64,000 nt of DNA from Hyalella azteca (Eukaryota > Arthropoda > Malacostraca > Amphipoda > Hyalellidae): contig NW_025939677.1 in NCBI RefSeq assembly GCF_000764305.2, positions 1-64,000 on the forward strand, given 5' to 3'. Every line of letters begins with the position of its first letter. The first letter of the stretch is position 1. The notes under the pieces were generated by a model. It did no database searches and was not told where the DNA came from. It saw nothing but the letters and a program-made list of their open reading frames with translations. The position numbers and the translations under genes are program-made. Below, piece by piece: positions 34,748 through 47,291 of the stretch.

Positions 34748-35927
34748 CAGCTGAAAACTTGCAATACTCTGATTATTCAATGAAAAGTTTTTAAGAGATT
34801 TTTTAATCTAGCTGAATTTGGTCTTTCGGTACGTAGATTTTCTTTAGTCACTAAACAATTCTTCAGCAATCACTGATTAATTAAAGTCTTAGGGGAGTTC
34901 AGGTGCACTGGGAAATAAACATTATTATCCGTACAGCTAATAACCGAAATTACTTCTTTTTTATCGTTAGTTAACTGGTTGATTTTTGCCCACCATTACT
35001 GGTTGATTTTTGGCTGGGTTATCCGCAACCTTACTTTGACGTCTAGACTGTTGAAATGAATGCCACAGAACACGATCATATGGCCCACTGAATTAATTAT
35101 TCTTTACGACGTTCAAACTACATAACCCGAAGCTGGATTCAGTAACATGTATGAATAGAAGAGACACGTAATGAATTTTACGGATTAAAGCTTTAATACG
35201 AATGTGTTGGCACCTGATACGTAGGCCATGTCGTCTAATAAGAGAGTTGTCATTATAACAGAATTGCCCACATGAAGCCAATGAGCCTAACAGGTACAGT
35301 TTGGTCGCGTCTGCGCGATGCGGGATGTAAAGATTTAAAAGGTTACAAGATTTGACATGAGTTACACCTCAAAATTTACCTTGTGACATATTTTTTTACT
35401 TTTGATAACCTGGAAGTGATTGAAGTTAACCAGCAATGTACTTCACCACAATGATACAATGAACTAGCACGAAAAATTTTTAATCTTGACCACGTTATTT
35501 AGATGCACAGATTATATGATGAGCCCGTCATACTCGTTGAAACGCTCTATATTAGAGCGCATAATAAAATTACTCATTTTACAACACTTCTCTTTAACTT
35601 CACTTCTTGTTTGTCTGTCTGCTACAAATCTTGTAATCGATATTTAACAAACTTCTACCTGTCCAATCGATCTGAAATTTGGCACACTTGCGTAAAGTTG
35701 GAGACAATGCATGAATCAATTGACAGCACAAATAATTTTACAAATTAAAAAAAATTTCTTTTCATTATTAAACAAAATTAAAAAATAATTTCATCTGCTA
35801 CAAATCTTATAATCCATATATTACACAATTTGACCTGTCCAATTGATCTGAAATTTTGCACAATTGCATAAAGTCAGAGACAGTGTATGAATCAATTGAC
35901 AGAATAAATAATTTTGAAAATTTACAG

Positions 35928-35966
35928 AATTTTGATATCTTAAAAAAATTTTAAGATATCAAAATT
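35928..35966. repeat. Perfect 18-bp hairpin with 3-base loop
   Basis: AATTTTGATATCTTAAAA (35928-35945) and its exact reverse complement (35949-35966) flank an AAA loop. Confidence 0.75.
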
Positions 35967-37077
35967 ACGAGAAATTAGTTTTGTTAATATCAGAGCTACG
36001 ATAAATTCTTGACCGTGATTTGTGATACTTTGGCGCTGGTGCGAGTTCAATTTTCAGAAGCTGGGCACTAAGAAATGTTTAAGCAAGTAGAGTCATATTG
36101 GAATCATTCATTATAAATTCAATATTTAGTCTATTCATCACAACATGTCCTTACATCCTCAAGCACGGCTGCTGAAGTTAACTCTAAATATTGGAATTTA
36201 CAATCATCAATGTTTCTCTCTAAGATCACTATTTGCCACATTTCTCCCCTACCTCCGCTCAACAATGTCAACATAGGCTTAAGTATATAAATAATATAGC
36301 AAATTACTATATACCTATTTCTCCCCAGCTACAAGAATTCTGGAATCCGACCCAGAACTACTGATCATAATGATTTTCATCGACTTATTAGAAAACGATT
36401 CTATCCATAACTAAATCATTTTATCCCTCACAGCGCCCAATATCAAAGCAATCGCCTGTATTCATATCATAACCCCTCAGAACGACACCATAATGAATCA
36501 TTTTATATATTATGACTCTAATGACAGTGAATTTGTGTAAAAAATGAGCACCTGATACGTTGGCCATGTTTTTACACAAGTGAGTGAGTTGTCATTATAA
36601 CAGAATTGTCGACATGAGTAATGATGCCTTTGAGCTCAGCAGGGAAAACTTGGTCGCATGCGCAGTTTGGTCTAATGAGAAAATTTGAAAATATTTATGG
36701 TTTGATTTTAAGGTATTTTTAAATACTTCCCTTATTGCATATCTTCCTATAACCGATAATTCTGAAGTGCGCACCCGACAAATTATTATTGACTCACAAT
36801 TTTCGAAGGCTTCCTCCACAGCGTATGTTGAAATCATATTCGTTAGCGTTTCCTCAACAATCCAGTCAAAAATATTCTCTTATAAATTTAAATTTCATCT
36901 TTATTGCTGAAGCTCACAATTATCCGCCCTCTACAAATAAAATTATCATATTTTTTCTTTTCTAATTTTATGTTCCATGGCCAAAATATTTTAACACGAA
37001 TTCTAATGTCAAAGTCGAGAACTCGATGATAAAGTTGCACAGAAGCAATTCAAGAATATAAAAAAACTGAAGCCTCC

Positions 37078-39580
37078 TTTAAGGTCAATCCACACGTTCA
37101 AAGTTATCGTCAGTGTTGCATGTCATGACAAGTTGACATTCAAGACGAAAATCTGACGGCGTGTACGCGATTCAAACTTTCCTTCTGTTCTCTGCTCCTG
37201 CGACTTGTTGGACATTTTGTTGATCGCTGCAAACAAAACATTTCTGCAAACTAAACTAACTTTTGCTTTCATTTTATGCCAACAAAACTAAAGTGAAAAG
37301 ATGGAGACGCTCCTGGATGGTTACTGAAGAAAAGACAACTCTCACTCGGGAATTTTCACGGGAATTACAATGCGATACATCATATTAACGCCATTACTTA
37401 CGTATATGGACATCGAAGTCTAAGGCGAATTGCTGGATGTTGTAGCTTGTAGCGCCATGAAGTAGAAAAGAGAAACTAAAGTGCGGACATCGCGCAGCCC
37501 TCACGGACCACTGCGCTTCACTGAGATTTGGACAATTAGTCAAAAAGGAAACAAGTTTTTAATGTGGGAAATTTTTCCCGCCATTAATAATTTTTGTAGT
37601 TGTTTGTAAATTTGTTGGCTATATGTCGTTTTCTGTTCATGATGCATTCACAGTTTTGTTGTATTCAGTGTAGTTTGGTAGGTTAACTAGGTAGCAGTAT
37701 CCGCTAGGATACGATATCTTTCTTAGCATCCATACCGTGCAGACGTCCGATTTCGTAACGTGCCTTATCTCAAACGCAGCAAGTTCTCAATTATTCAATT
37801 CTGGACAATATTCACTTCAGCCAGCACTGCAACAGGAGCTACTGCTATTCTAAATGTCTTCCTGGTTACTATTTCACTATCTTTTTGTTGGTGTGAATGT
37901 TGCTTTGTTTCTATTTAATTATTTACGCACTATGTACAATTTTTTCTATGGTACTCTAGAGTCTAGACAAATCAATATTCAATTATTAATATCTCAAATT
38001 TCGAATTAGCTACGTGGTCTCTGATATTGGCAGAGGAACTAGTTTCCTTTGCTGTGATCCACGATTCAGCATCTTTATCTTCAATTTTCCAACATCAAAA
38101 TCTCAAACTGTCCTTTTCTATTTTTCCGTCTGGAGTACCTTCCTTTAATTGATTTCGTCTATATTTCTAATTTGCCTCTTACTAACTGCATTAAGCACTG
38201 AGATGCACCAAAATCTTATGTTTGTCAATTGAGTTATTTGTTGATTATTAATTGATTCATAATTTTGAATTGTTTGTTACATAGGTAGTGTTTGATCAAT
38301 TAATTGTTTAGTAAGTAGTAAAATTTTCCTTTCAGTATCTGGGACTCGTCGGGGCAACCGCCTTTAAGGAACTTTTTACTGCTGCAAACGGAATTCTTCA
38401 TTGATCCGCCGTTCTTCTACTACAGCATTTGAACTGTCGAATTCAGCTTCCTATAAAAAACTGGCCCGATCAATACCAGTTTCACAATCGTATAAAATTG
38501 AATAAACATCAGCTGACTATTCTTTATTTATCCGTTTGTGTGAGTCAATCATAATTACACACATTAGCTAAAATTACAAATAGTTTTCATTTACAATAAT
38601 ATCGGAGGTCTGCAAGACCATGCACAAAGTTCTGAAGACTGAATACAACAATGTAAACTAAATGAGAAAATGTTCAGAAGGACAATGCTGTATTTTGGCG
38701 CAATCTCCCCAGCTAGTAAACCGTACGAAACAAGAAAATTTTATTAGTTATTGTCTCTGTAAGCGGTAGGATCTATTCCATTGCACTTCTCAAAGTCGTT
38801 TCGCTCATGGCTTCCTTGTTCTTGTCTCTATAGCTTTCAGATTTAATTTGTCACGAACAAGGAGAATTTTGGTTTATAAACTACGCACTCTTCAAAGAAA
38901 TTGTGAGACCAGCGTCGTGTATCTTACGATATTGCTTCTCATGTAAAACTATAGCTCACAATAAACAATGGCACAGCTCTCAACATCAATACAGACAAAG
39001 TAATAAACAATAACATAGCTCACAACATCAATATATAGTAAAAGTATAAACAATGAAACAGCTCTCAACATCAATACAGAAAAGTAATAAACAATGCCAC
39101 AGCTCTCATCATCAATACAGAAAAAGTAATAAACAAAGACACAGCCCTCAACATCAATACAGACAATAAGCAATGACACAGCTCTCATCATCAATACAGA
39201 AAAAGTAATAAACAATGCCACAGCAATCATCATCAATACAGAAAAAGTAACAAACAAAGAACCAATACAGAAAAAGTAATAAACAAAGACACAGCCCTCA
39301 ACATCAATACAGACAAAGTAATAAGCAATGACACAGCTCTCATCACCAATACAGACAGAGGGGAGAAGTTGACTGGATGCCCGACCACAGGCCAAACTTG
39401 TCGTCATGTCATATGCATGAACCCAAAGGTCTCTCACATCACTCATTTCCAGGCTTCTTAAACCTGAAAACTGTCGTGTAAGACGTCAAACTTAGCGTCC
39501 ACACTCTTCGTCTTGCATTTGAAACTTGGCATTACATGCACGACTGACGATGAGTTTGAATGTGTGCACAGGGCTTTAGA
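37078..39580. mobile_element. 2.5-kb element with imperfect terminal inverted repeats
   Basis: The left end (37081-37160, with CACACGTTCAAAGTTATCGT and GTTGCATGTCATGACAAG) pairs with the right end (39485-39580; its reverse complement reads CACACATTCAAACTCATCGT and GTGCATGTAATGCCAAG) over about 75 bp with moderate mismatches. I recognise no transposase between the ends. A 42-bp minisatellite (38955-39360) lies close to the right end. The superfamily and the exact end bases are uncertain. Confidence 0.6.
38955..39360. repeat. 42-bp minisatellite, about 9 copies
   Basis: CACAGCTCTCATCATCAATA followed by CAGAAAAAGTAATAAACAAT repeats with period near 42 bp and some shortened units. The minus strand stays open for 165 codons (39446-38949), giving a cysteine-, valine- and phenylalanine-rich repeat peptide. 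This is a repeat artefact rather than a gene. Confidence 0.85.
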
Positions 39581-42248
39581 TTGAACGGAGGAATACGCTA
39601 ATCGACATCGGCAAAGGAAAATGACTTCATTTAGAAAGGAAAAGTTTGGTTAAACGTGTGCATCAGCGACATATATTGGGTTCGCGTGTCTTCCTTATAT
39701 TTATATTACATCAACATCTTCATATATTTATTCTTCCTGCTTTAAAAAGCTTATTCTTCCTGCTTTAAGTCTAACAAATTTGCAGGTTCACGATATGCCT
39801 CGCAATTTTTATATAGATATGCTTAATATACGATGCTTATATTATACATTTTGCTTAAGATTTCTAAGAATATTTTCATTTTTGCAAATTATAAGCTGGG
39901 CATCTGACCGGTAGTATAAATATACATAAATTTATAACAAAATATCAATGAATACTAACACGTAGATCATGGCTGACACAACCATCTGCTGCATATATAT
40001 GTTTTTTTTTTCTGAATTTATTTAAACATCATCATATACAATATTCTCCTGATATGAATTACATGTAGTATATGAGCAGCAAATGTGCATAGATGTGTAC
40101 TTGTGAGGCAAGTCACATTTAGTTATGTTTAACGTCGTGATTAGAGAATAAATTAGTTGGTGATGCAACCATTCTTTTTATAGCGCAGACTTTCAACGTA
40201 GTGTTCAGTAGCTAGGGGTCGGGTGCGAGTCTTCGGTTTTCAATATCATGGATACCCTTCATAATTTCGCATTGAATATTTTTGATCCCTCAAACTGCCT
40301 TTACGGCGGTTGGGAAAGAATGTTAGCATGTCGTCTGTCAGTCTCATCACGTGAGTACAGAAGTCGCGTGACCTGCTGTGCCTCGGTTACCGAGTTCCAC
40401 AGGCAGACGCGCCTCATGCAGTACCTCAGAATACGCCGTTCAAATTGATTACGCTTAAATTAACTCCATGACTATTTCAATGGCGCCGGGCAGAAAATGA
40501 AAAAACTTGAAGCCGAAGATAATGAACATATTAATTTGAAATTTCAAATAGTGATTTGATGGCAAAAACGAAAGATCTGTGGTTTATTTAGTATATAGAA
40601 AATAAAAATATTGAATAGATAATGCAGAAATGTTTCAAAATATTGATACACCTTGAATTCTTTCAAATTGGTCGCGAACTCAATTGTATGAACGACACTG
40701 TTTAATATCTCGAATTTCTGGGCGACTTGATTTAAATGATAAACATGAAACGAATAATTAAAACAGTTATCCGTATGAAAACATTCTCAGGTAGAAAGAA
40801 GACTAAGAAAATTATCTAAATTGAGGAGGGACTCAATCCGTGACTGCCATGACTCAACAGTCCCTCCCGTGCAAGGCCCCGACGGCCACGAGGTAGGTGG
40901 TCATCGTGGCCAACAGCACCACCGTCAGCGCCGCGTCGGTTCATTCCCAGAGAATTTTGTCAGACGCTGGATTCTTTATGAAGCCCAACCCCGTCCCCAT
41001 TAAAGTCACCTCAGCTCATGGAACCTTCTTTGATGTCAAAGAAAAGACTGAAACTTTGCTGGCGATGTCAAAAGCTATATTTCTATTTTACATTCCTTCA
41101 AATTTTATTTCATTCCTCACAGAAAAGGTTAAAAGAGACGAAAAAGTAATGGAAATGCGTTTTCAGGTCATATCCACGACCGAAATCAAATTAGGTACAT
41201 TTTGAACAATTTACCCAAATGGCTTTGTTAAACGTTGTAAATGTGATTACTTTGTCAAATCTGAACTTGTTAAGCGACAAGATCACGCAAGCCCTTCGTA
41301 AATAGCAAAAGGACGAAAAACTATCAGTGGGCCAAACATTCAATAGAAAAATTAGTAACAAGATGTGGTGATGTTATACCACGATTTATCTAGTGAAGTC
41401 CTAGCATAGATCGTCGGAGCAAATAGTGCATGTCTGGTGTCGAATTTGTTTTAGTCATGAAATAGCTCATAGACTCAAGATAAAATCTTAGAATTTAACG
41501 CACAAATAATCCAGTTTTCTTTGATCTTAAACCTGTAGGTTAAGTGTATGGTGACAGTAACGCACAATGTCCACAATAACAGTACCGCGCAAACGGCGCA
41601 ATGTCCACTAATTAAAAAGTGAACTTTATTCCACTTAACATGGTTGTTATCTTCAGATGTAGTCCGACGTTGCATGCTGGGCAAACATGCTTTCCTCTAC
41701 AGCATTATTAAAGCAAGAATAAATTATTAATTATAATGGAAATTATTTGAAATTTTTTTGTAATTATCGTATAATGAAATTTATTTGTTTCGCTACTGCG
41801 TTAGGTGCTTCTGCAGTTGCAGCAAAAAATTACGTAAATCTATCAATCAAATATTTTTAACGACATAGTTCTACTGATGGGTGATTTCTAATATATTTCT
41901 AATTGAGCTGACCGATTACTCAGTGAGGTATTTTACCGTAAATGTAAATTCTTTTATTACGTATATACGTAATAAATGCGTAAACTATGGCTTCACTGAT
42001 CTACATTGAACATATATTGGTACCTTATACATATTATACAATAGCGCGCGTAATGTTATGACGAAAACTAAGAGGGGTAATAGCACAATTTTTCAGAACA
42101 GGTAAAAAAGTCCTTAGAAAATCAGGCAATGAATCAAACTAATTTATGCTAAATAAAAACTAATTTAATAAATATATGTTCATGTTAAATAATCAAATAA
42201 TATGCAGAAGCTCGTGCAAATATTGTGCCTTGACATTGCGATGACGAC
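39581..42248. other. No confident gene; a GC-rich patch at 40820-41040
   Basis: Most of this stretch is AT-rich. The patch 40820-41040 has a different composition. Its minus strand reads TLMGTGLGFIKNPASDKILW, a stop, then ALTVVLLATMTTYLVAVGAL, faintly like the last transmembrane segment of arthropod gustatory receptors (TYhhh motif). Two in-frame stops and the lack of other parts prevent a gene call. Confidence 0.3.
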
Positions 42249-42283
42249 AGTTGCCGAAATATGAGGCAATAATTTCGGCAACT
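42249..42283. repeat. Perfect 12-bp hairpin
   Basis: AGTTGCCGAAAT (42249-42260) and ATTTCGGCAACT (42272-42283) flank an 11-base loop. Words of the type GTACATTTGTTC and GGCACATTTGTTC repeat just downstream. Confidence 0.7.
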
Positions 42284-43654
42284 GGTATGTACATTTGTTC
42301 CGGCTGGTGTACAGCTAGTAGGCACATTTGTTCTGTATTCTAATGTACCTATGGAATGCGGATACAGGCTTCCATCTTGCATGAAGGCGGACAGGGCAGT
42401 TGGTTTGTCCGCAGTCCGGGGTTTCCGTTACGTCACTCGACACGATCAGAGCTTTAGCGCGACATGCATGACGCCCAGAGGAATAATATTATAAAAATTT
42501 ATAAAATATATTAGGACACTGTCAGCTTTACCTAACGTGGCACGGCGTAGGTAATCCTAATGTACGAGTATCCCTTAATCTTATAAAACCCCACTAAAAC
42601 TAACATTTAATATTCAATTTAATCCCTTTATAAATTTATTAGAAAACTGTAATTGGTAAATACTATTACGTCAATGTTAATCAGACGGAGCCAGAATTAA
42701 ATCTCACAACACACACAAGCTAAGAAAGAAACATTCCCAATAATATAGTTAGAAAAAAAAAACAGTCTTGACAAGTCAAGGATTGCAAGAAACGGAGAAG
42801 TCGAGTTGAAACTCAGAGAGTTAGCCAATGATCAAAATACGGCCTCACAATTCTTCAGTGAATAGCGATGTCATGTGGGTGAAATTGTGAAAATTGAAGC
42901 TGCATTTTATATCCTATATTATCAGGAAATTGTGCTATGTAACATTGTGGGACTAAAATTTTAGTTCTTTCATTACCATTCTTGCTTACCTGTTCTCAAA
43001 ATTACGACTGCTGCTGTCACCGATTTTGCCGATGCCGACCGCTACATTCTGCGCCGATGTTGTTGCATTTGTTAAGGAAGCGCCGTAAGACATCCGAAGT
43101 TCAGAACTTTTAAGACTAAACAGTATTATTTAGAATAATAATAATAACTAGTATTAATATTGAATAATGTAAAAATGTAATATAAAATATCTTACAGTGG
43201 AGTATGGTAATGGAACATATCGCGCCCGTTCAATTGGCTTCAATGGTTACCGTGGACCGCACCAGAGTGACAAATAACTTAGTGTCGTGTAAAATAACAT
43301 GGATTATTATTTTAAATAAATATATTGAAAAATTATTTTTGTGCGGCTTTTCAAGTTTGAATAGAATGCTTCTTGTTATAAATAATTTATCATGTTGAGT
43401 TTGTTTCATACATAATCTGTTGTTTATTTGTAGGCAGCTTCTGTGTTATTCACCCTTATTCAATCGCGGAATAAGTTTAAAATTATTTATTCAATCTTTT
43501 GATTTTGCATGAGCACTTGTTCAAGTGAAAACATTGTAAATATAAGCGAGTTGATTTCCCCAAAGGAACGAGTTGATTCCGTAAAATGGCTTTGATCGCG
43601 AAATAATTTCGTCAATATACAACCAATTAATTGCGTTTAGGTTTCTTTAGCGAC
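42284..43654. other. No gene recognised
   Basis: AT-rich sequence with only short ORFs and no repeat worth listing. Confidence 0.4.
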
Positions 43655-43882
43655 CTTGATTGCGACTTGATTCGGTTGGAACTACGTCGATTTTGAGTAA
43701 ATTTCATTAAATCAACGTTGATTGCGAATTGATTGGGTTGGAACTACGCTGATTTTGAGTAGATTTCATTAAAACTACGTTGATTGCAAGCTCATTCGGT
43801 TGAAAAAAAAATTAATTTTGATTCGATTTTTAAACAACGTTGCTAACGAGTTGATTCGGTTGAAACAAAGTTTATCCAGAGT
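43655..43882. repeat. Tandem repeat of about 62 bp, 3-4 diverged copies
   Basis: Units begin GTTGATTGCGA and continue with TTGATTCGGTTGGAACTACG and TCATTAAA. They start near 43655, 43717, 43779 and 43838, with growing divergence in the last unit. Confidence 0.75.
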
Positions 43883-45345
43883 TGATTCAACGTCAGATGC
43901 TTGGTAGCCATTACAAAGGATTTCAACGATCTTATTGCTGTAACCACAACTATTATTATTGGTATTCGAATTTTTGCAATTTTTCAATAACAATAATATC
44001 GTTATTTAAAACAATAGAATGAATATATCATTGACAGTTTGCTTCTACTTCGGTAATATGATTGTAATTAATTGAAATATCATCACTTGAAGCATTGTTA
44101 GTACGTTTTAGTGATGTGCGATGACTGGCCGACCGTAATGCGGCCATAATTCTCAAGTATTCAGTATTCAGCAACGACTTTTTTGTACGCATGCGCTGGG
44201 CAAGCGTCCACAGAAGAAATATGGAAAAGTTATGCAAATAAGGCCCCCGGTGTCGCTCCTGTATTTGAAGAACCATAATCAGAGTGCATGGCTTATTGTG
44301 AAAGTTTCCACGTGCTCGATGTTTAAGTCTACTTATTTGAAAATTATGCTCGTACTCCATATATGAATTTACTTTTAGAAAAATTTCTTGACCTATTAAC
44401 TGTGCACCTCAAGGCTCAGTAGATTATTGTGATAAACTATTTCTACGTCATCGACGCAATACAGTTAACTTCCTTCTAGTTTAATATGTCTTCAGCTAAC
44501 CTTCTCCCTCGCGCCTGCCAACTTGAATGATGTTGGGATATGATTATAATACGTTAAATTTTCATGCAACTTATATGCTGAAAACTCGCAGAATAAACTT
44601 GATGTTTTTAATGCAGTATAAATATATATGTATAGCTCCCATGTAATTTAAATATTACATCTTCGATATAACTCTACGGTAGCAAACTGCAACCGATAAC
44701 GTCATCAGGCTGATTAGTCCTATAATGTGAAGCGAGAGATGTTATTTAATGTTGGTTTCTGCGGGTATATGTACAATCGGTAAACCTTACTTTATTTTGA
44801 AAATTGTAGAAAACATTCGAGTAAGAGAGATTCTGAAATCTCGAGATTATAGTAGTGATGAGTATGAACTGCATGAAAATTACAAATTTGAATTATCACA
44901 TTTTTCGAAACCGGAAATAGATTTGAGTCCTACATTCATTGTAGGTTTAAACAAGTCAGTCATTAATTAAGTTACGTTATAGTCAGGTATGGGATTCGGG
45001 TTGGCAGGATCGCGGTTGACGGCTTGACGGAATATAGTTTAACGTGATTTGGAATGACGGGATAGCGGGATTCCCGAATTCCAGAAACTTTTTATCTCTG
45101 GCAGCGCCGGGTTTGTCCGGGAATCAAGGATAACTTGGCATTACGACCACACGCAATCCTCTATCTGTCCTGTCGAGAGCTCAAATTCCCCAAGTAATTA
45201 GCATACACGAAGCATCAAGACTTTGTTGTAATATAATTATTGCCTCTCACAAAAGCAGCATGAATATTGTCGCATCTGTTGAATGCGAGTGCAGAGGTGG
45301 CTTCAACTCGGAGTTCCGGGTTCCTGTTCAAATGAGCTCCATTTA
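43883..45345. other. No gene recognised
   Basis: A 110-codon minus-strand ORF (44028-44360) and a 73-codon plus-strand ORF (44749-44970) are AT-rich in codon use, and I recognise no domain in either. Confidence 0.35.
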
Positions 45346-45665
45346 GCTGGAACACATGTTTTGTGGGTGCATGTTTTGCAAATGTATATGTTTTAAAAAG
45401 TCATGTGTTATAGAGTGGCATGTATTTTGACTTTGAGAGTCACATGTTTTGCAAATATATATGTTTTAAAGAGTTGTGTGTTCTAAAGCGGCACACGTTT
45501 TAATGAGTCACATGTTGTATAGAAAGGTGTTTACATCCTATGAGGTGAATTAAAGCTCTGACGAGGTATATGTTTTCTAGAGGTATATTTTAGACGGACA
45601 TGGATGTTTTGCGGAAGTGCATATTTTGAGGCATTGCATGTTCTGAAGCTCGACATTTGCTCTGT
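45346..45665. repeat. Degenerate short tandem repeat, ACATGTTTT type
   Basis: Words such as CACATGTTTTGCAAATATAT, GCATGTTTTGC and GGTATATGTTTT recur about every 17-22 bp, with strong divergence. This is an old array. Confidence 0.6.
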
Positions 45666-46004
45666 GTAATATACTAGGTAAAAAAATTTCCTACTACTTG
45701 TAATTGGACCGCTAAGATCAAGCGTGATCAGATCTAACATATATGGGGGTAAAAATTTTGGAAGATGTTAGTTAAAGCTGCTGATCCCAAATGGCGTATA
45801 ACTCATTTCTATCTTACAGGATTTCAACGCCAATGCCCGGCTAAGTTATTGCGTTTGCCGTGTGATAGTGTTGGAATTTGAATATATTGTGAAATACCGT
45901 GAAATTAGTGAACATATAATTGATTTGCTGTGCTAGTAGGTATTTACTCTTTGTTTTCTGTTGTTAGGATCACGCGCTTTATCTCGAAAACTCTTAGCTC
46001 CAGA

Positions 46005-46090
46005 ATTTGCCACAGCCTTTATACGTGTTCGATTTGTTCATGGCCTTTACGTGTTCTATTTGCCATAGCCTTGACGCGTTTGATTTGTTA
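46005..46090. repeat. Short tandem repeat of about 27 bp, 3 copies
   Basis: CCTTTATACGTGTTCGATTTG, CCTTTACGTGTTCTATTTGCC and CCTTGACGCGTTTGATTTG follow one another with about 27-bp spacing. Confidence 0.6.
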
Positions 46091-47094
46091 ATAAATATTT
46101 TGCTATATCTGGTTTGCAAGTATTGATTATGATTTTTGAGTATCCGTTTTTAATTTATTGTTTTTCTGTTTCGCATCTGATTTGTAAAGACTACCCGTTC
46201 TGATTTGTTAATTTTATACTTCTCTCTTTATCTTTATTAAATTAACTTTAAATATATTAAAGTTTTGAATCCCGTCCAGTCTAAGCCTTGCTTATTAGAA
46301 TAAAAGCAAAGTGCCTCACAGTTTCCAGTCATTAGAAGCCTAGACGAGAGGACCATACAAACTTTTTGAGCTAACGTGACTGGTCATCTGCATATCTGCG
46401 GCTAGTTTATCACACTCTGGAAGCAAAAATCCATGGAAAATTGTCTATGTATTTCTTCTTCTTTTGATGGTGGAACAATAGCTCCGAAAGTAAGCAGCGC
46501 GGATAGGTAGAGTCTATAATATAGGCGTTACTATCACTGATAAAGTCCATATTGTAGGTGCTGCTATTGCCGATAAAATGGCCATGTTAAAATTAATAAT
46601 ATAATGACATTAATTAATGAAAGGATTTAACGCTCTACATAGACAAGTAAGCAAGTTGCCATGTGACTGAATCAGAATAATTACAATTATACGCGCAATT
46701 CATTATACAGATTCGATCCTATTTTCAATACACATATCGGTGAGGAAAATAATCATTTACCTTGCTCTTTTTCATTAGCCGATATCATGAAATCTGCGCG
46801 AAATAGATTAGCGACTTATTTTAATTAATCAATTCAAATTCTCATATTACATAGAAATTCGAGTAAAAAAGGGCTATATGTACTGTTCATAGCAAGGCAA
46901 TGTTTATTTGGGTAACTTCGGCAGATTTACTTCTTACCTACATCGGGAGCAATGCCAATTGCATCCAGATCACATTTCGCGGCCTCACCTATATATTTTG
47001 CTTTTGCATTGTTCTTTAACATTGCTCGTATCAACTTGTGAATTATATTTTCAAAGTCCTAATTAAACATCCGCCAATTTGTGAGATGGGAGGA
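46091..47094. other. No gene recognised
   Basis: AT-rich sequence, without supported features. Confidence 0.4.
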
Positions 47095-47205
47095 ACTTCT
47101 ATTCAATATATATACTCCTGCATAGCTCCATCTAGTCTGTTCTTGAACGCATTTATACGCGGAGCATCGACGATGCGATCAGGGAGTTTGTTCCACATGT
47201 CGGCG
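47095..47205 (-). pseudogene. LINE (CR1/L2-like) C-terminal fragment
   Basis: The minus strand reads FADMWNKLPDRIVDAP, then RINAFKNRLDGAMQE. This is the same conserved C-terminal block as in the LINE relic at 19280-20060, and closer to the family consensus than that copy. It is a short stand-alone fragment next to a long hairpin. Confidence 0.7.
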
Positions 47206-47238
47206 AATGCATACATGTTCCACATGTCGGCCCTATGC

Positions 47239-47291
47239 ATTCATAGGGCTTCTAGCAATGGCTTTCAGCCATTGCTAGAAGCCCTATGAAT
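47239..47291. repeat. Perfect 25-bp hairpin with 3-base loop
   Basis: The left arm, 47239-47263 (containing AGGGCTTCTAGCAATGG), and its exact reverse complement, 47267-47291, flank a TTC loop. TGTTCCACATGTCGG is also duplicated directly upstream (about 47189 and 47216). Such a long perfect stem with a tiny loop could be a recent inversion or a chimeric read. Confidence 0.8.

Larger units (their letters stand above)
33400..36700. repeat. Local family of diverged duplicated segments
   Basis: The same ordered sequence blocks recur. CTTGGCCGTGATTTGCGATA (33660) resembles CTTGACCGTGATTTGTGATA (36012). GGCACCTGATACGTAGGCCATG (35208) resembles GCACCTGATACGTTGGCCATG (36548). A block with CATAACTAAACTATTCTCAC (34078, 34518) has a third relative at about 36405. 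CTGCTACAAATCTT repeats at 35618 and 35797. The region therefore grew by repeated segmental duplication of an AT-rich unit without genes. Confidence 0.65.

Noticed and set aside
38949..39446. 165-codon minus-strand ORF
   Set aside because: It consists almost wholly of the 42-bp minisatellite. The length reflects the period, not selection for coding.
44028..44360. 110-codon minus-strand ORF as a gene
   Set aside because: No domain, no leader, no splice partners and AT-driven codon use. It may end in a transposon terminus but cannot be supported.
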